A DNA stretch of 12,304 bases. Source: DTYU01 sp040757355. GTDB lineage: Bacteria > Bacillota > Desulfotomaculia > Desulfotomaculales > Ammonificaceae. Both the position numbers and the translations under genes were made by a program. Positions 7,001-12,304 of the stretch are shown piece after piece. Each line of letters opens with the position of its first letter. Position 1 is the stretch's first letter. The stretch is from assembly GCA_040757355.1 (NCBI GenBank), contig JBFLWY010000061.1, positions 1-12,304 of the forward strand, read 5' to 3'. The notes under the pieces were generated by a model that had not been told where the DNA came from, ran no database searches, and was given only the letters and a program-made list of their open reading frames with translations.

Positions 7001-7722
7001 GCCGATAGGATCTCGATTCCTTTCACTACGGTGCCAACAAAGGGTCTCATTTTATCCCATGCATATCTGGTCCACTCGTCTTTCCGCGTAAAGACTTTCC
7101 TCGAAAGCTCGGCAGACTTAATAAATCCTCCATTAGGATGGGCGATATAACCAAAAGCTCCCTGCGACTTTAGTTCTTTCAAAATTTCGCTTATATCCTT
7201 TCGTGGCGGAATAATTTTCAATGTTTTATCTCCTGGGGGTCCCCCTTTATCTTCTATAAGCCTATCGTCTTCAGGGTCTCCCAAGCCGGAAAAGGGGTAC
7301 CTCATTCTACTTTTTAATCCATACGTTAAGAAATGGCCCTGCGTCCCGCCTTCACCTGTCTTGCCGTTTCCTATTGTTACCTCTTCCCCCGGAATTACTA
7401 TCACCCGATGAACCTGACAGATATCATGCTGTCTTGAAGACCAGTCAGCATCAGTGAAAAGGGTTTTCCCTGGTTCGTAATCGGAATGATCAGTCACTGC
7501 AAGAGCAATAGCGATCTTATTTTTTTCTTTACCGAAAACCCCTTGAACGTCATGAGCTATCTTCCCAATATCCCGTCCTTTGGTCATTAACCCTTCGTCG
7601 GAATACTTTGAATGCAAATGCCCATCGAAAACAACGGGTTGGATGGCGAATGCCGGATATACCAAAAATATAGCGAAGAAAAATGAAAACAGCCCTAAAT
7701 ACAAAATCTTAACCCGAAACAT
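4027..7722 (-). CDS. S-layer-anchored PHP metallohydrolase / VWA / PKD / SLH multidomain surface protein
   Basis: ATG 7722 follows GGAGG by nine bases. The 1231 residues begin with a signal peptide (cleavage likely after AFA at 26). Residues ~29-325 are a PHP domain of the CehA/McbA type with its metal ligands in order: DGHLHSKYSDE, TDHSDY, PGEEV, GHF, AHPNGG and GGSDNH. A phosphoesterase or hydrolase activity is plausible; the substrate is unknown. Residues ~326-455 are Ig-like. Residues ~462-635 are a von Willebrand A domain with a complete MIDAS (DCSGSMS, WTD, LLTDG), suggesting metal-dependent binding to protein or surface. A beta-rich domain (~650-745), an Ig-like domain (~750-843), a PKD domain (~845-926, LWDFGDG) and a Big_5-like domain (~938-1040) follow. 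Three SLH repeats (~1048-1100, 1108-1160, 1167-1222) end the protein and should bind pyruvylated cell-wall polymer. GC changes sharply at the PHP/Ig boundary near 6780. Confidence 0.9.
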   Translation of the reverse strand: MFRVKILYLGLFSFFFAIFLVYPAFAIQPVVFDGHLHSKYSDEGLMTKGRDIGKIAHDVQGVFGKEKNKIAIALAVTDHSDYEPGKTLFTDADWSSRQHDICQVHRVIVIPGEEVTIGNGKTGEGGTQGHFLTYGLKSRMRYPFSGLGDPEDDRLIEDKGGPPGDKTLKIIPPRKDISEILKELKSQGAFGYIAHPNGGFIKSAELSRKVFTRKDEWTRYAWDKMRPFVGTVVKGIEILSAGRDHSIQYAGIAQSKVWYEWSKFLSQGQNFFVIGGSDNHNGEFTFGGVVGPDIGSSFTYLLFDDNQPITESTVEWALRNGHTVASSGPFVNLTVTPPGTKLAAGPGDTVTVKKGDEVTITVEWNEGLLRGKPLIGAYLTIYRCFKSEKGKGIEPLPGWNGKPVAVTGETSFSYKIEQDQFLFAKIEVAVDYSPLLTGADWYTAYTSPVFVDPPGVKRPAVDVALVIDCSGSMSWNDPQGLRKEAAEQFIDLMQEGEKVAVVGFNHEAYLFAPLREIKGPADRESLKQAVDRVFAWGWTDIDEGLLLADQELTKEMLPEVRKAVILLTDGVPAPNPYQEAHRQLKEKGIRVYTIGLGSDTDPVLLQRIAQETGGRYFAAPDAQALTAIYQELSAAVAGGEAQERESEQFTAAGETRTRALTVAPGTLQATFGITWTGSDFDFILTRPDGRELTPQSPDPDYSFVKGPTYAYYIVDNPAPGDWTYTITAKEIPPGGEAVNLSLTALVQTPPEISLSGPASGSLLKEPFTVSATAYDPDGISEFYWFLDNYELTSVPAEGSPSVLTAAYTLDPAQLPDGRHTITAWAADANFTPAGADLDFIVDNTPPAANAGPDREASAGEEIIFDATGSRDAALYLWDFGDGVSTGSDYPYAAHIYAQPGSYTVTLTVYDDAGNRAAATCRVTVRPVASGGGGYVDLTPPAVKETMPADGARGVPVDQLLTLTFSEKIKAGKNFSSIVLQAEDGSLSALDQEIAGEKLILKPQAKLSPGTRYTLTLPAAAVQDLWNNPLKEAFSFSFTTAALRPAPVPFPDVPPGHWAAQAIGTLAARGVLAGYPDGSFKPEKPLTRAELAALLSKFLGLKAAASGDTFADVPPGAWYAGAVAAVHQKGLMSGASGRFRPDAALTREELAAVALRAAGISIQDLTPAFADAQRIAPWARQAVATAAAAGLVTGVGKNRFAPKEPVTRAQAAAILYRLAARLGQSGVNAYGR

Positions 7723-7776
7723 GTGCGCCAGCCTCCGTCAATAAACTTTGAGTATTTTCTCTTGGAGTGCTTTAAA

Positions 7777-8448
7777 TCAAAAGTTGCTTTCCTTCCGGAC
7801 AAGCAGCCCCGCAGAAAGTATCCCAGGGCAGAACAAGAGGATGGGCAAAAACGCCCGAAAAAAACCTTCTATGACCCCAACGAAAACCCACGCAAACAAC
7901 GCTCCGCCAAAGAGGAAAGCCCAGTTTCCCGGTCTGCCCACAAGCGCTTGGCCTAAACCCGGAAAGAAAAGCGATAAAAGCGATTCCCTGCCTTTTAATA
8001 ATCGGAATCTAACAGTGACAGTAAAAAGAAGAAAGAAAGATACTACTGCTATACAGGTGTCAAGCAAATATTCACTTCTAAAAGATGGCACGCACAGAGG
8101 AAAAAACCACTCTATGTATTTGTTGGAAAACGTTGCATGTAAAAAAACCGGAGGGCATGCAAGCGGAAAAAGAGTCCAGCGCCAAAAGAAGGGCCAGACC
8201 GCTGGTACCTCCGAAAGACTGGTGAAAGTAAGTATACCAGCTATCAACCTGATGGGTCCATAGAGAGGCCGGTCGCTGGATGCTCGTTTTATACTCCACC
8301 AAGTAAGCAGCGCAGCTGCTATCGTAGCTGGAAACCAAATGGCAAGCGAAACAACCACGATTCCAAGGGTTATCCACATATCGAATGAAGGATCTAAACA
8401 GGCTGCGATTATCGAGTAAGATGCAAGTAAAGAAATTAAATTGAACAT
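7777..8448 (-). CDS. Multi-pass membrane protein, unknown function
   Basis: ATG 8448 follows GGGAGGGG at a good distance. The 223 residues contain about seven hydrophobic stretches (near 3-17, 24-48, 66-80, 90-105, 127-147, 174-193 and 198-216). The motif LLSLFFPGLGQALVGRPGNW (157-176) resembles the LFPGLGQ..GR turn found in TM2-like and related small membrane domains, which is the only family hint. It lies 11 codons or fewer from each neighbour's translation signals and is co-directional with the surface genes, so co-expression is likely. Its DNA is clearly AT-richer than most of the cluster (38-50% GC in 60-base rows I counted, against 60-67% around 5050 and 6400), matching the PHP part of the next gene. 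It may be a membrane partner of the surface proteins; that is inference only. Confidence 0.7.
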   Translation of the reverse strand: MFNLISLLASYSIIAACLDPSFDMWITLGIVVVSLAIWFPATIAAALLTWWSIKRASSDRPLYGPIRLIAGILTFTSLSEVPAVWPFFWRWTLFPLACPPVFLHATFSNKYIEWFFPLCVPSFRSEYLLDTCIAVVSFFLLFTVTVRFRLLKGRESLLSLFFPGLGQALVGRPGNWAFLFGGALFAWVFVGVIEGFFRAFLPILLFCPGILSAGLLVRKESNF

Positions 8449-8464
8449 TGTCTTTTTCCCCTCC

Positions 8465-9883
8465 CTACCTTACCACCGCAAACTGGCCGGGGTGCGTCAC
8501 CATGACCTTTACTCCTCCCGCCTCGCTGCTGGTAACAGGCAGAGACGCTGCCGCACTCGCTTCGCCCCCCAAGGCGTAAACCTTGACGGCGCCCGCGTCG
8601 GCCGTGCCTCCGGCAAAGGTCAACTCCGCCGGCCGGTTGAAGAAGGGGCCGGAGAGACCCCGGCAGCGCAGCCAGACAACGGGGCCGGCGGGCTGGCCTG
8701 CACCCGGCAGTTCCACCGGCGGTTCAAGGCTCAGGAGCCGCACCAAAACCGGGCGCGCGGCCGGCAGCGTCCCCGGCGGGAGGTAGAGCCGTACCACGCC
8801 GGGGAGTTCCAGTGCGCCGCCTGCCGCCGGGTCGATTTCCGCGGCAACACACTGCAGCACCCGGAACCCGGCGCCCGCAGCCGGCCAGCGCCGGCCTTCC
8901 TTCGCGGGAGCCGGCTCCGCCGTCCCGGCAGTACCTGGAGCGCCGCTGTTCCCGCCGCCCGGTCCCGTAAAATCAACCGCCTCGCTCCAAAAACCGTCCC
9001 GGTACGCGGCCGCCCTGACGGTTAACACCCCGTCAGCCCCAACCTGAACCGGCCCCGCGTATCTTTCCGCCGCAGCGCTCACCCGCGGGTCGCTCCCATC
9101 GGTGGTGTACCAGATTTCGCCACCCGCAGTGCTTTCAAGGCGTAAAGCCGCACCGGTGAATCCCCCCGCCGGCGACGCCGGCAGGTAAGCGGCTGCCGCC
9201 ACGCCGTAGGTGCCGGTACCGGCAACCGCCGCGAAAAGATGGCTCTCCTCTCTTTGGGCCGGGAGGCGGTACCAGCCTCGCTCACCCCGGCAGAGAAAGA
9301 CGCCGGTTTCCCCGGCAGGCAGACCCAATCGCACCGGCGCCGGCAGCGCCGCCCCGCCGGTCCCCAAGTAGACGGCGAAAGAAATACCGGTGGTGCCGGA
9401 AGCTACCGGGGTAACGGTAAAGGCAAGCGTCTCCATCCCCGGCGGGAAGGCCGCCGGGTCCACGTCAAGGTAAACCGTCTCGCCTACAGGGAAAAGAATC
9501 CTGACGGCGCCGCCGGCGGCGTCCCGGTAAACGGTCCGGGTAACGGCGCCGGGCAGGTCCTCACCCGCCACCGGGTTAGCGACGTAAACCGCCGCCGCAG
9601 CACCGGAAGCGTAAGTCTCTGCCAAAACCCCGGGGTCTTCGCCGGGCGCGCCGGCAGCGCGGGGGCATAAACCGGGCCCCCAAACAACGAGGGTTAAGCC
9701 AAGAAGGGTTAAAAATAAGGGCGCCCCCGCTGGTCCGCGCCAGAGCGCCCGCCCCGGTTTCCCCCGGGATACGGATTTTCGCAATAACCGCAACAACCGC
9801 CATAACCGCGCCCTCAAAGAAATCAGGCAGCCCTTTTCAACGCCGCGGCGCTGACAGGCAGATATTTTGCTTCCCAGGGGCAT
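8465..9883 (-). CDS. Secreted protein with chitobiase-C-like and ZU5-like domains
   Basis: ATG 9883 has GGAGGAGGGAG just upstream; GTG at residue ~15 is a weaker alternative. The 472-aa product has a long basic N-terminus, then a hydrophobic signal or anchor at ~54-78. Residues ~85-235 form an alanine/glycine-rich beta domain with no clear relative. Residues ~240-306 match the chitobiase/beta-hexosaminidase C-terminal fold (CHB_HEX_C: EIWYTTDGSDPR ... ITVRAAAYRDGFWS-like), usually a non-catalytic extracellular module. A Gly/Pro-rich linker (~307-335) leads to a C-terminal domain (~340-472) with VVRLYLPPGTLPAARPVLV, FFNRPAELTF and a final HPGQFAVV, which looks like a ZU5-type beta domain. It is the first gene after the promoter at 9987-10015, and 17 bp separate its stop from the next start. 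No catalytic residues are identified. Confidence 0.75.
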   Translation of the reverse strand: MPLGSKISACQRRGVEKGCLISLRARLWRLLRLLRKSVSRGKPGRALWRGPAGAPLFLTLLGLTLVVWGPGLCPRAAGAPGEDPGVLAETYASGAAAAVYVANPVAGEDLPGAVTRTVYRDAAGGAVRILFPVGETVYLDVDPAAFPPGMETLAFTVTPVASGTTGISFAVYLGTGGAALPAPVRLGLPAGETGVFLCRGERGWYRLPAQREESHLFAAVAGTGTYGVAAAAYLPASPAGGFTGAALRLESTAGGEIWYTTDGSDPRVSAAAERYAGPVQVGADGVLTVRAAAYRDGFWSEAVDFTGPGGGNSGAPGTAGTAEPAPAKEGRRWPAAGAGFRVLQCVAAEIDPAAGGALELPGVVRLYLPPGTLPAARPVLVRLLSLEPPVELPGAGQPAGPVVWLRCRGLSGPFFNRPAELTFAGGTADAGAVKVYALGGEASAAASLPVTSSEAGGVKVMVTHPGQFAVVR

Positions 9884-9986
9884 TGCTCTCCCTCCTCCGG
9901 CTGGCTACCCGGATAATTTTCGCTGAAACCAGTCCGTAACGACTATTTAAGCTCATTGGCGCCTTTTTCCACGCCAGGTTGACCCA

Positions 9987-10015
9987 ATTTTACTTAGCCC
10001 TGCACCACCTGTCAA
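9987..10015 (-). promoter_or_regulatory. Sigma-A-type promoter for the surface-protein unit
   Basis: On the minus strand a perfect -35 TTGACA (10015-10010) is followed after exactly 17 bases by TAAAAT (9992-9987). Transcription would begin near 9980 and give a leader of about 100 nt before the ATG at 9883. The genes at 8465, 7777, 4027 and 2011 follow with short gaps, so this promoter probably drives all of them. I see no operator or riboswitch in the leader. Confidence 0.8.
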
Positions 10016-10036
10016 GAGCCAAAACCGCAGCGGAAT

Positions 10037-10501
10037 CTAAAGAACGTTGCGGAGCCGCTGGAAATACTCCTGGCTTAAGCACTCTTCCCCGGCCAGAAGG
10101 TGTTGTAGATATTCCCGGGACGGCTTCAAACCCTCCCTCACCCGTTCCGATTGCGCCACATAAGTAACGGCGGCAAGGCTTTCTCCGGTATCCCGCCGCT
10201 TCACGGTGACCTCCCGGCGCACGTAGTGGTCCGGCACCCCCTCATAACGATCCAGTGCCTCCAAAGCGGCCTCAGGCAGCCGGTAGAGACACCCCTCCAC
10301 TTTTTCTCCGGCTGCCGGGACAATATTTGCAAAGCCATGGTGCGGGTTTTGCCCCGCAACCTTATTGAAAGCCAGGCGCCACCCTGTGAGGACGGCCGGG
10401 ACACGCTCCTGCCAGCCGCCAACATCCTTAAGCCTTTCACGCATCCGGGCGGCATCCATATTCGACCCGTAAGCAAAATACCAGACGGTTTCAGCGCTCA
10501 T
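10037..10501 (-). CDS. Gamma-glutamylcyclotransferase-like (AIG2/GGCT fold) enzyme
   Basis: The 154-residue protein has the family signature FAYGSNM at residues 9-15, which forms the substrate-binding turn. It also has GWRLAFNKV (40-48), FANIVPAAGEKVEGCLYRLP (57-76) and DRYEGVPDHY (84-93), where Glu87 is the expected catalytic acid/base. Family members release 5-oxoproline from gamma-glutamyl amines or peptides; the actual substrate here is unknown. The length is normal for the small bacterial form. ATG 10501 follows AGGAGAGGGAG. It has no signal peptide, so it is cytoplasmic, unlike its neighbours. It lies 21 bp after the frameshifted membrane-anchored protein and probably shares its transcript, ending just before the promoter of the surface unit. 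Confidence 0.88.
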   Translation of the reverse strand: MSAETVWYFAYGSNMDAARMRERLKDVGGWQERVPAVLTGWRLAFNKVAGQNPHHGFANIVPAAGEKVEGCLYRLPEAALEALDRYEGVPDHYVRREVTVKRRDTGESLAAVTYVAQSERVREGLKPSREYLQHLLAGEECLSQEYFQRLRNVL

Positions 10502-10522
10502 TTTGGCTCCCTCTCCTAAAAA

Positions 10523-11687
10523 TTATCTTCTACTGGTTCCGGCCCGCGCGGGTGGACCGTTCCCGGGGACCATGACGATCTGCCGCTGCGAAACATTCCG
10601 GTACCCCGGCGTCCGCACACTCACCCTGCCCGGCGCCGGGCGCGGCAGATTGATTTTCTCGTCCCGATTAAGGAGAAGTTCCTTCAGCAGTTGCCCTTCC
10701 CGGTAAACCGCCGCGTGCACCTTGCGGGGGCCGCGCCGGTTGCGGTATACGGATAGGCCGCCGTGCAGCATGTCCAAATCTACAGAGACATTAACCGTCC
10801 GGGAAAGCCAGACCAGCAGGAAAAAGAGCGGCAGCACCCCGGCTATGTCCAGCGGCCACCGGATAGAGCGGCTCCGCTGCGGCGCAGGTTTCCTATGGGA
10901 AACCTGCGGCGGGGCCTCCGACGGGGTTTGCGCCTGCGCCATCCAGTATTCTGCGCTGCCGGGGCAGAAGGGAAGCGTGAATCCCACGGTGAACCGCTGG
11001 TCGCTCAACCGGTACCCCAACTCCATCGTGCCGTCCAAAACGGCCCCCTTCTGAGAATACCGCCAGACGTCCTCCTGCGCAAAATCGCCTTTGGAGCACG
11101 GTCCGGAGCTAACCTTTACCAAACGGATGTTGCCCGTCGCCGTCAAGGTGTAGGGGATGTTGTGTTTTACTTGCAAGTCAGGGAACTTGACGTCAAACGG
11201 GCGCTCCGGTTCGTTAACTGCAAAGCTTCTCGTTTCCCTGCCGACCCAGCACCTAACGGTACCCCTGCCCGCAACCCGGACCACCAGGAAAGCGAAATTT
11301 TTCTTCGGATTCGCAAAGGCGCCGGAATCGCCAAAGCGGTATTCCCCGAGCACCGCAGGTTTGAAGACCGCTCTGTGGTAGCGGCGCGTGTGGTCCCGCG
11401 AATACAGGATGTAGGTCTCGAGCAGCTGCCCGGTCACCTTCAAGCCCGGGGAAAAACTGACGCTCACTAGGGGGCTGAACGGGCCGCGGTACACCCAGAG
11501 CAGCCCGTAATCGTAACGGACGTGGTTCGCAAACTCAACCGGCGCAGCTTTTGGTGTTCCTGCCGCAGAATAAGTCGTAACCGCAGCAGTGCTACTTCCG
11601 ATAGGAGACCACTGCCACGGCAGGAGCGAGCACCACTAAAGCACTGACCGCCACCCCGAAAAACGAAACACGTAACCGCCGAAAAAT
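10523..11687 (-). pseudogene. Secreted/membrane-anchored protein of unknown family, apparent frameshift after the signal peptide
   Basis: The body is a 323-residue open frame from GTG 11494, but that GTG has no ribosome site, and the frame is open upstream to a TAG at 11636-11638. A good site (GGAGG, 11700-11696) stands eight bases before ATT 11687, or five before CTG 11690. From there a frame one base off encodes a classic signal peptide, FRRLRVSFFGVAVSALVVLA followed by PAVAVVSYRK and a TAG. Skipping one base near 11601 joins the two frames into about 387 aa. So either a +1 indel broke the gene or the sequence has an error; there is no ATG in either case. The body has a beta-rich outer part, a transmembrane segment (IRWPLDIAGVLPLFFLLVWL, residues ~211-230 of the body) and a ~90-residue basic tail (VNVSVDLDMLHGGLSVY...). 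No known domain is recognised. Confidence 0.6.
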
Positions 11688-11848
11688 CAGACCCACCTCC
11701 TGGAGACTGGAAACCTATTTATCCTTCACCCGGACCTCTACCCCAGCCGGTTTTTCAATCCCTCGTAGGTAGGCTGGAAACTGAATCCCAGCGCTATCGC
11801 TAACCCTGTGACAGTGAAGTTTCAATCCCTCGTAGGTAGGCCGGAAAG
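11685..11848 (-). CRISPR. CRISPR array, copy 2, with a decayed third repeat
   Basis: Repeats lie at 11819-11848 and 11752-11781 around spacer 1 (11782-11818, 37 nt), which is identical to the copy-1 spacer. On the minus strand the second repeat ends ATTGAAAA. A further 37 nt (11715-11751) then leads exactly to GTTTCCAGTCTCC (11714-11702), which matches 11 of the first 13 bases of the repeat. The rest of this third repeat (to 11685) has decayed or been replaced and now holds the GGAGG of the next gene. The exact 37-nt spacing supports a real second spacer. Orientation follows from the ATTGAAAC end and the degenerate trailer end. No cas gene lies in the window. Confidence 0.85.
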
Positions 11849-11929
11849 GAGTTAAGAAGAATTCCCGGCAGAGATCTAAAAAAACAAAAAACAGAAGCAG
11901 GCGAGCGATTCCTACAGTTGAGGCTGCTT
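11849..11929 (-). promoter_or_regulatory. CRISPR leader, copy 2
   Basis: Identical to 1444-1524: 81 bases with a T-rich run on the minus strand, between the stop of Y and the first repeat. Its conservation while the coding sequence of Y has changed suggests selection or gene conversion, but no promoter boxes are evident. Confidence 0.45.
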
Positions 11930-12184
11930 TCACTTGCCGGGCATAGGCAGGCCGCCTTCTGCAGCTACGCTGCTCAGCGCGCCGAACGCGGCCCTGAGAT
12001 CGCTCTCAGAAAAGTCCGCGACCAGAAGCGGGCGGACGGCTTCCACTGCCTCCTCGCTCCTTGCTGCCACCTCTGCAAAGAAAGCGGCGGCGTAGAGCCT
12101 GTCCTCCAGCGACGCCTCCCGCTTCTCCGCCTCGGCGTATGCCCGCTCCCCCACAAACGGCAGCCTGAACAGGTTGGCCAACAC
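11930..12184 (-). CDS. Small helical protein Y, unknown function, next to CRISPR leader
   Basis: The start is set at GTG 12184, six bases after AAGGAG, which itself overlaps the TAA of X, so X and Y are probably translationally coupled. A longer frame from GTG 12223 overlaps X and lacks a ribosome site. The product is 84 aa: MLANLFRLPFVGERAYAEAE, then a charged alanine-rich helical region (AAAFFAEVAARSEEAVEAVR), and a short end GGLPMPGK. There is no signal peptide, membrane segment, zinc site or catalytic motif. I do not recognise it as any Cas protein; size and helicity are shared with small type III subunits (Cmr5, Csm2), but I see no specific resemblance. The second copy (1525-1839) is altered. 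Confidence 0.55.
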   Translation of the reverse strand: MLANLFRLPFVGERAYAEAEKREASLEDRLYAAAFFAEVAARSEEAVEAVRPLLVADFSESDLRAAFGALSSVAAEGGLPMPGK

Positions 12185-12194
12185 CCAGCACTCC

Positions 12195-12304
12195 TTATGT
12201 TCTGAAGGAGCGACCGGTTTCACTTTTCAACCACCCCAACGCCCTCCGCCACGCCGCCAGCCGCCACTCCGGAGATTTCCAGAACTTGAAGGTGTTAAGC
12301 CCCC
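12195..12304 (-). CDS. C-terminal end of unknown gene X (partial, leaves the window)
   Basis: Only the last 35 residues are visible, beginning GLNTFKFWKSPEWRLAAWRR and ending in GWLKSETGRSFRT before TAA 12195-12197. The frame is open to the window edge and is repeated with a few changes at 1850-1959, which supports it as coding. The piece is basic and aromatic, probably two short helices. Nothing identifies a family. It precedes Y with overlapping stop and ribosome site. Confidence 0.5.
   Translation of the reverse strand, partial: GLNTFKFWKSPEWRLAAWRRALGWLKSETGRSFRT

Larger units (their letters stand above)
11754..12304. repeat. Segmental direct repeat, copy 2 (runs off the window)
   Basis: Partner of 1349-1959, same orientation, offset 10,405 bp at the left end. 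The copies are identical through the array, the leader and the 3' end of Y (225 bp). They stay about 97% alike further right apart from one 59-bp and one 1-bp length difference. Copy 2 keeps the apparently intact form of Y and of the end of X. Together the copies form direct repeats enclosing all the surface genes. Confidence 0.9.

Noticed and set aside
7748..8263. 171-residue plus-strand frame opposite the membrane-protein gene
   Set aside because: Lysine-rich antisense of hydrophobic codons; the minus-strand frame has a ribosome site and membrane helices.
11590..11640. Programmed +1 frameshift in the surface-protein gene
   Set aside because: No prfB-like slippery codon or internal ribosome site is present at AAG TAG C, so a mutation or sequence error is preferred.
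11715..11933. 72-residue minus-strand open frame across leader and array copy 2
   Set aside because: It consists of leader, repeats and spacers; no coding signal beyond chance openness.

Overview
The window looks like chromosome from a moderately GC-rich, probably thermophilic clostridial Firmicute (Moorella/Ammonifex/Desulfotomaculum-like). The evidence is strong AGGAGG ribosome sites, S-layer-homology anchors, a copper-amine-oxidase-N 'stalk' domain, Asp-box propellers and a 30-nt CRISPR repeat whose minus strand ends in ATTGAAAC. This placement is an inference; no marker gene fixes the taxon. Every gene I accept lies on the minus strand.

Layout from left to right. (1) 1-631: an AT-rich patch with a 3'-truncated membrane-protein gene and two inverted repeats. 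(2) 632-1163: a frameshifted remnant of a tyrosine recombinase. (3) 1347-1959: copy 1 of a duplicated module, made of the 3' end of unknown gene X, small gene Y, a leader and a one-spacer CRISPR array. (4) 2011-9883: a cell-surface cluster read right to left, comprising a 472-aa secreted protein with a chitobiase-C-like domain, a multi-pass membrane protein, a 1231-aa PHP-VWA-PKD-SLH surface protein and a 647-aa Asp-box propeller with a stalk domain. A good sigma-A-type promoter at 9987-10015 starts this unit. (5) 10037-10501: a gamma-glutamylcyclotransferase-like enzyme, 21 bp downstream of (6) 10523-11687, a secreted/membrane-anchored protein whose signal peptide is one frame away from its body. 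(7) 11685-12304: copy 2 of the X-Y-leader-CRISPR module, running off the window.

The most notable structure is the pair of directly repeated X-Y-CRISPR modules, offset by about 10.4 kb, that bracket the surface-protein cluster. Both carry the same single spacer. From the end of the array through the leader into the 3' end of Y they are identical for 225 bp, whereas the rest of Y and X has diverged, and Y has a 59-bp length difference. Copy 2 has a second 37-nt spacer and a decayed third repeat that now holds the ribosome-binding site of the next gene. Recombination between the copies could delete, circularise or amplify the surface cluster.

The surface genes plausibly act together at the envelope: one protein bound to the S-layer by SLH domains and carrying a metallohydrolase and a metal-dependent adhesion domain, a secreted propeller protein, a secreted carbohydrate-type domain protein and membrane partners. 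The PHP domain and the neighbouring membrane gene sit in a lower-GC block (about 6780-8450), suggesting separate acquisition. No cas gene is recognisable in the window.
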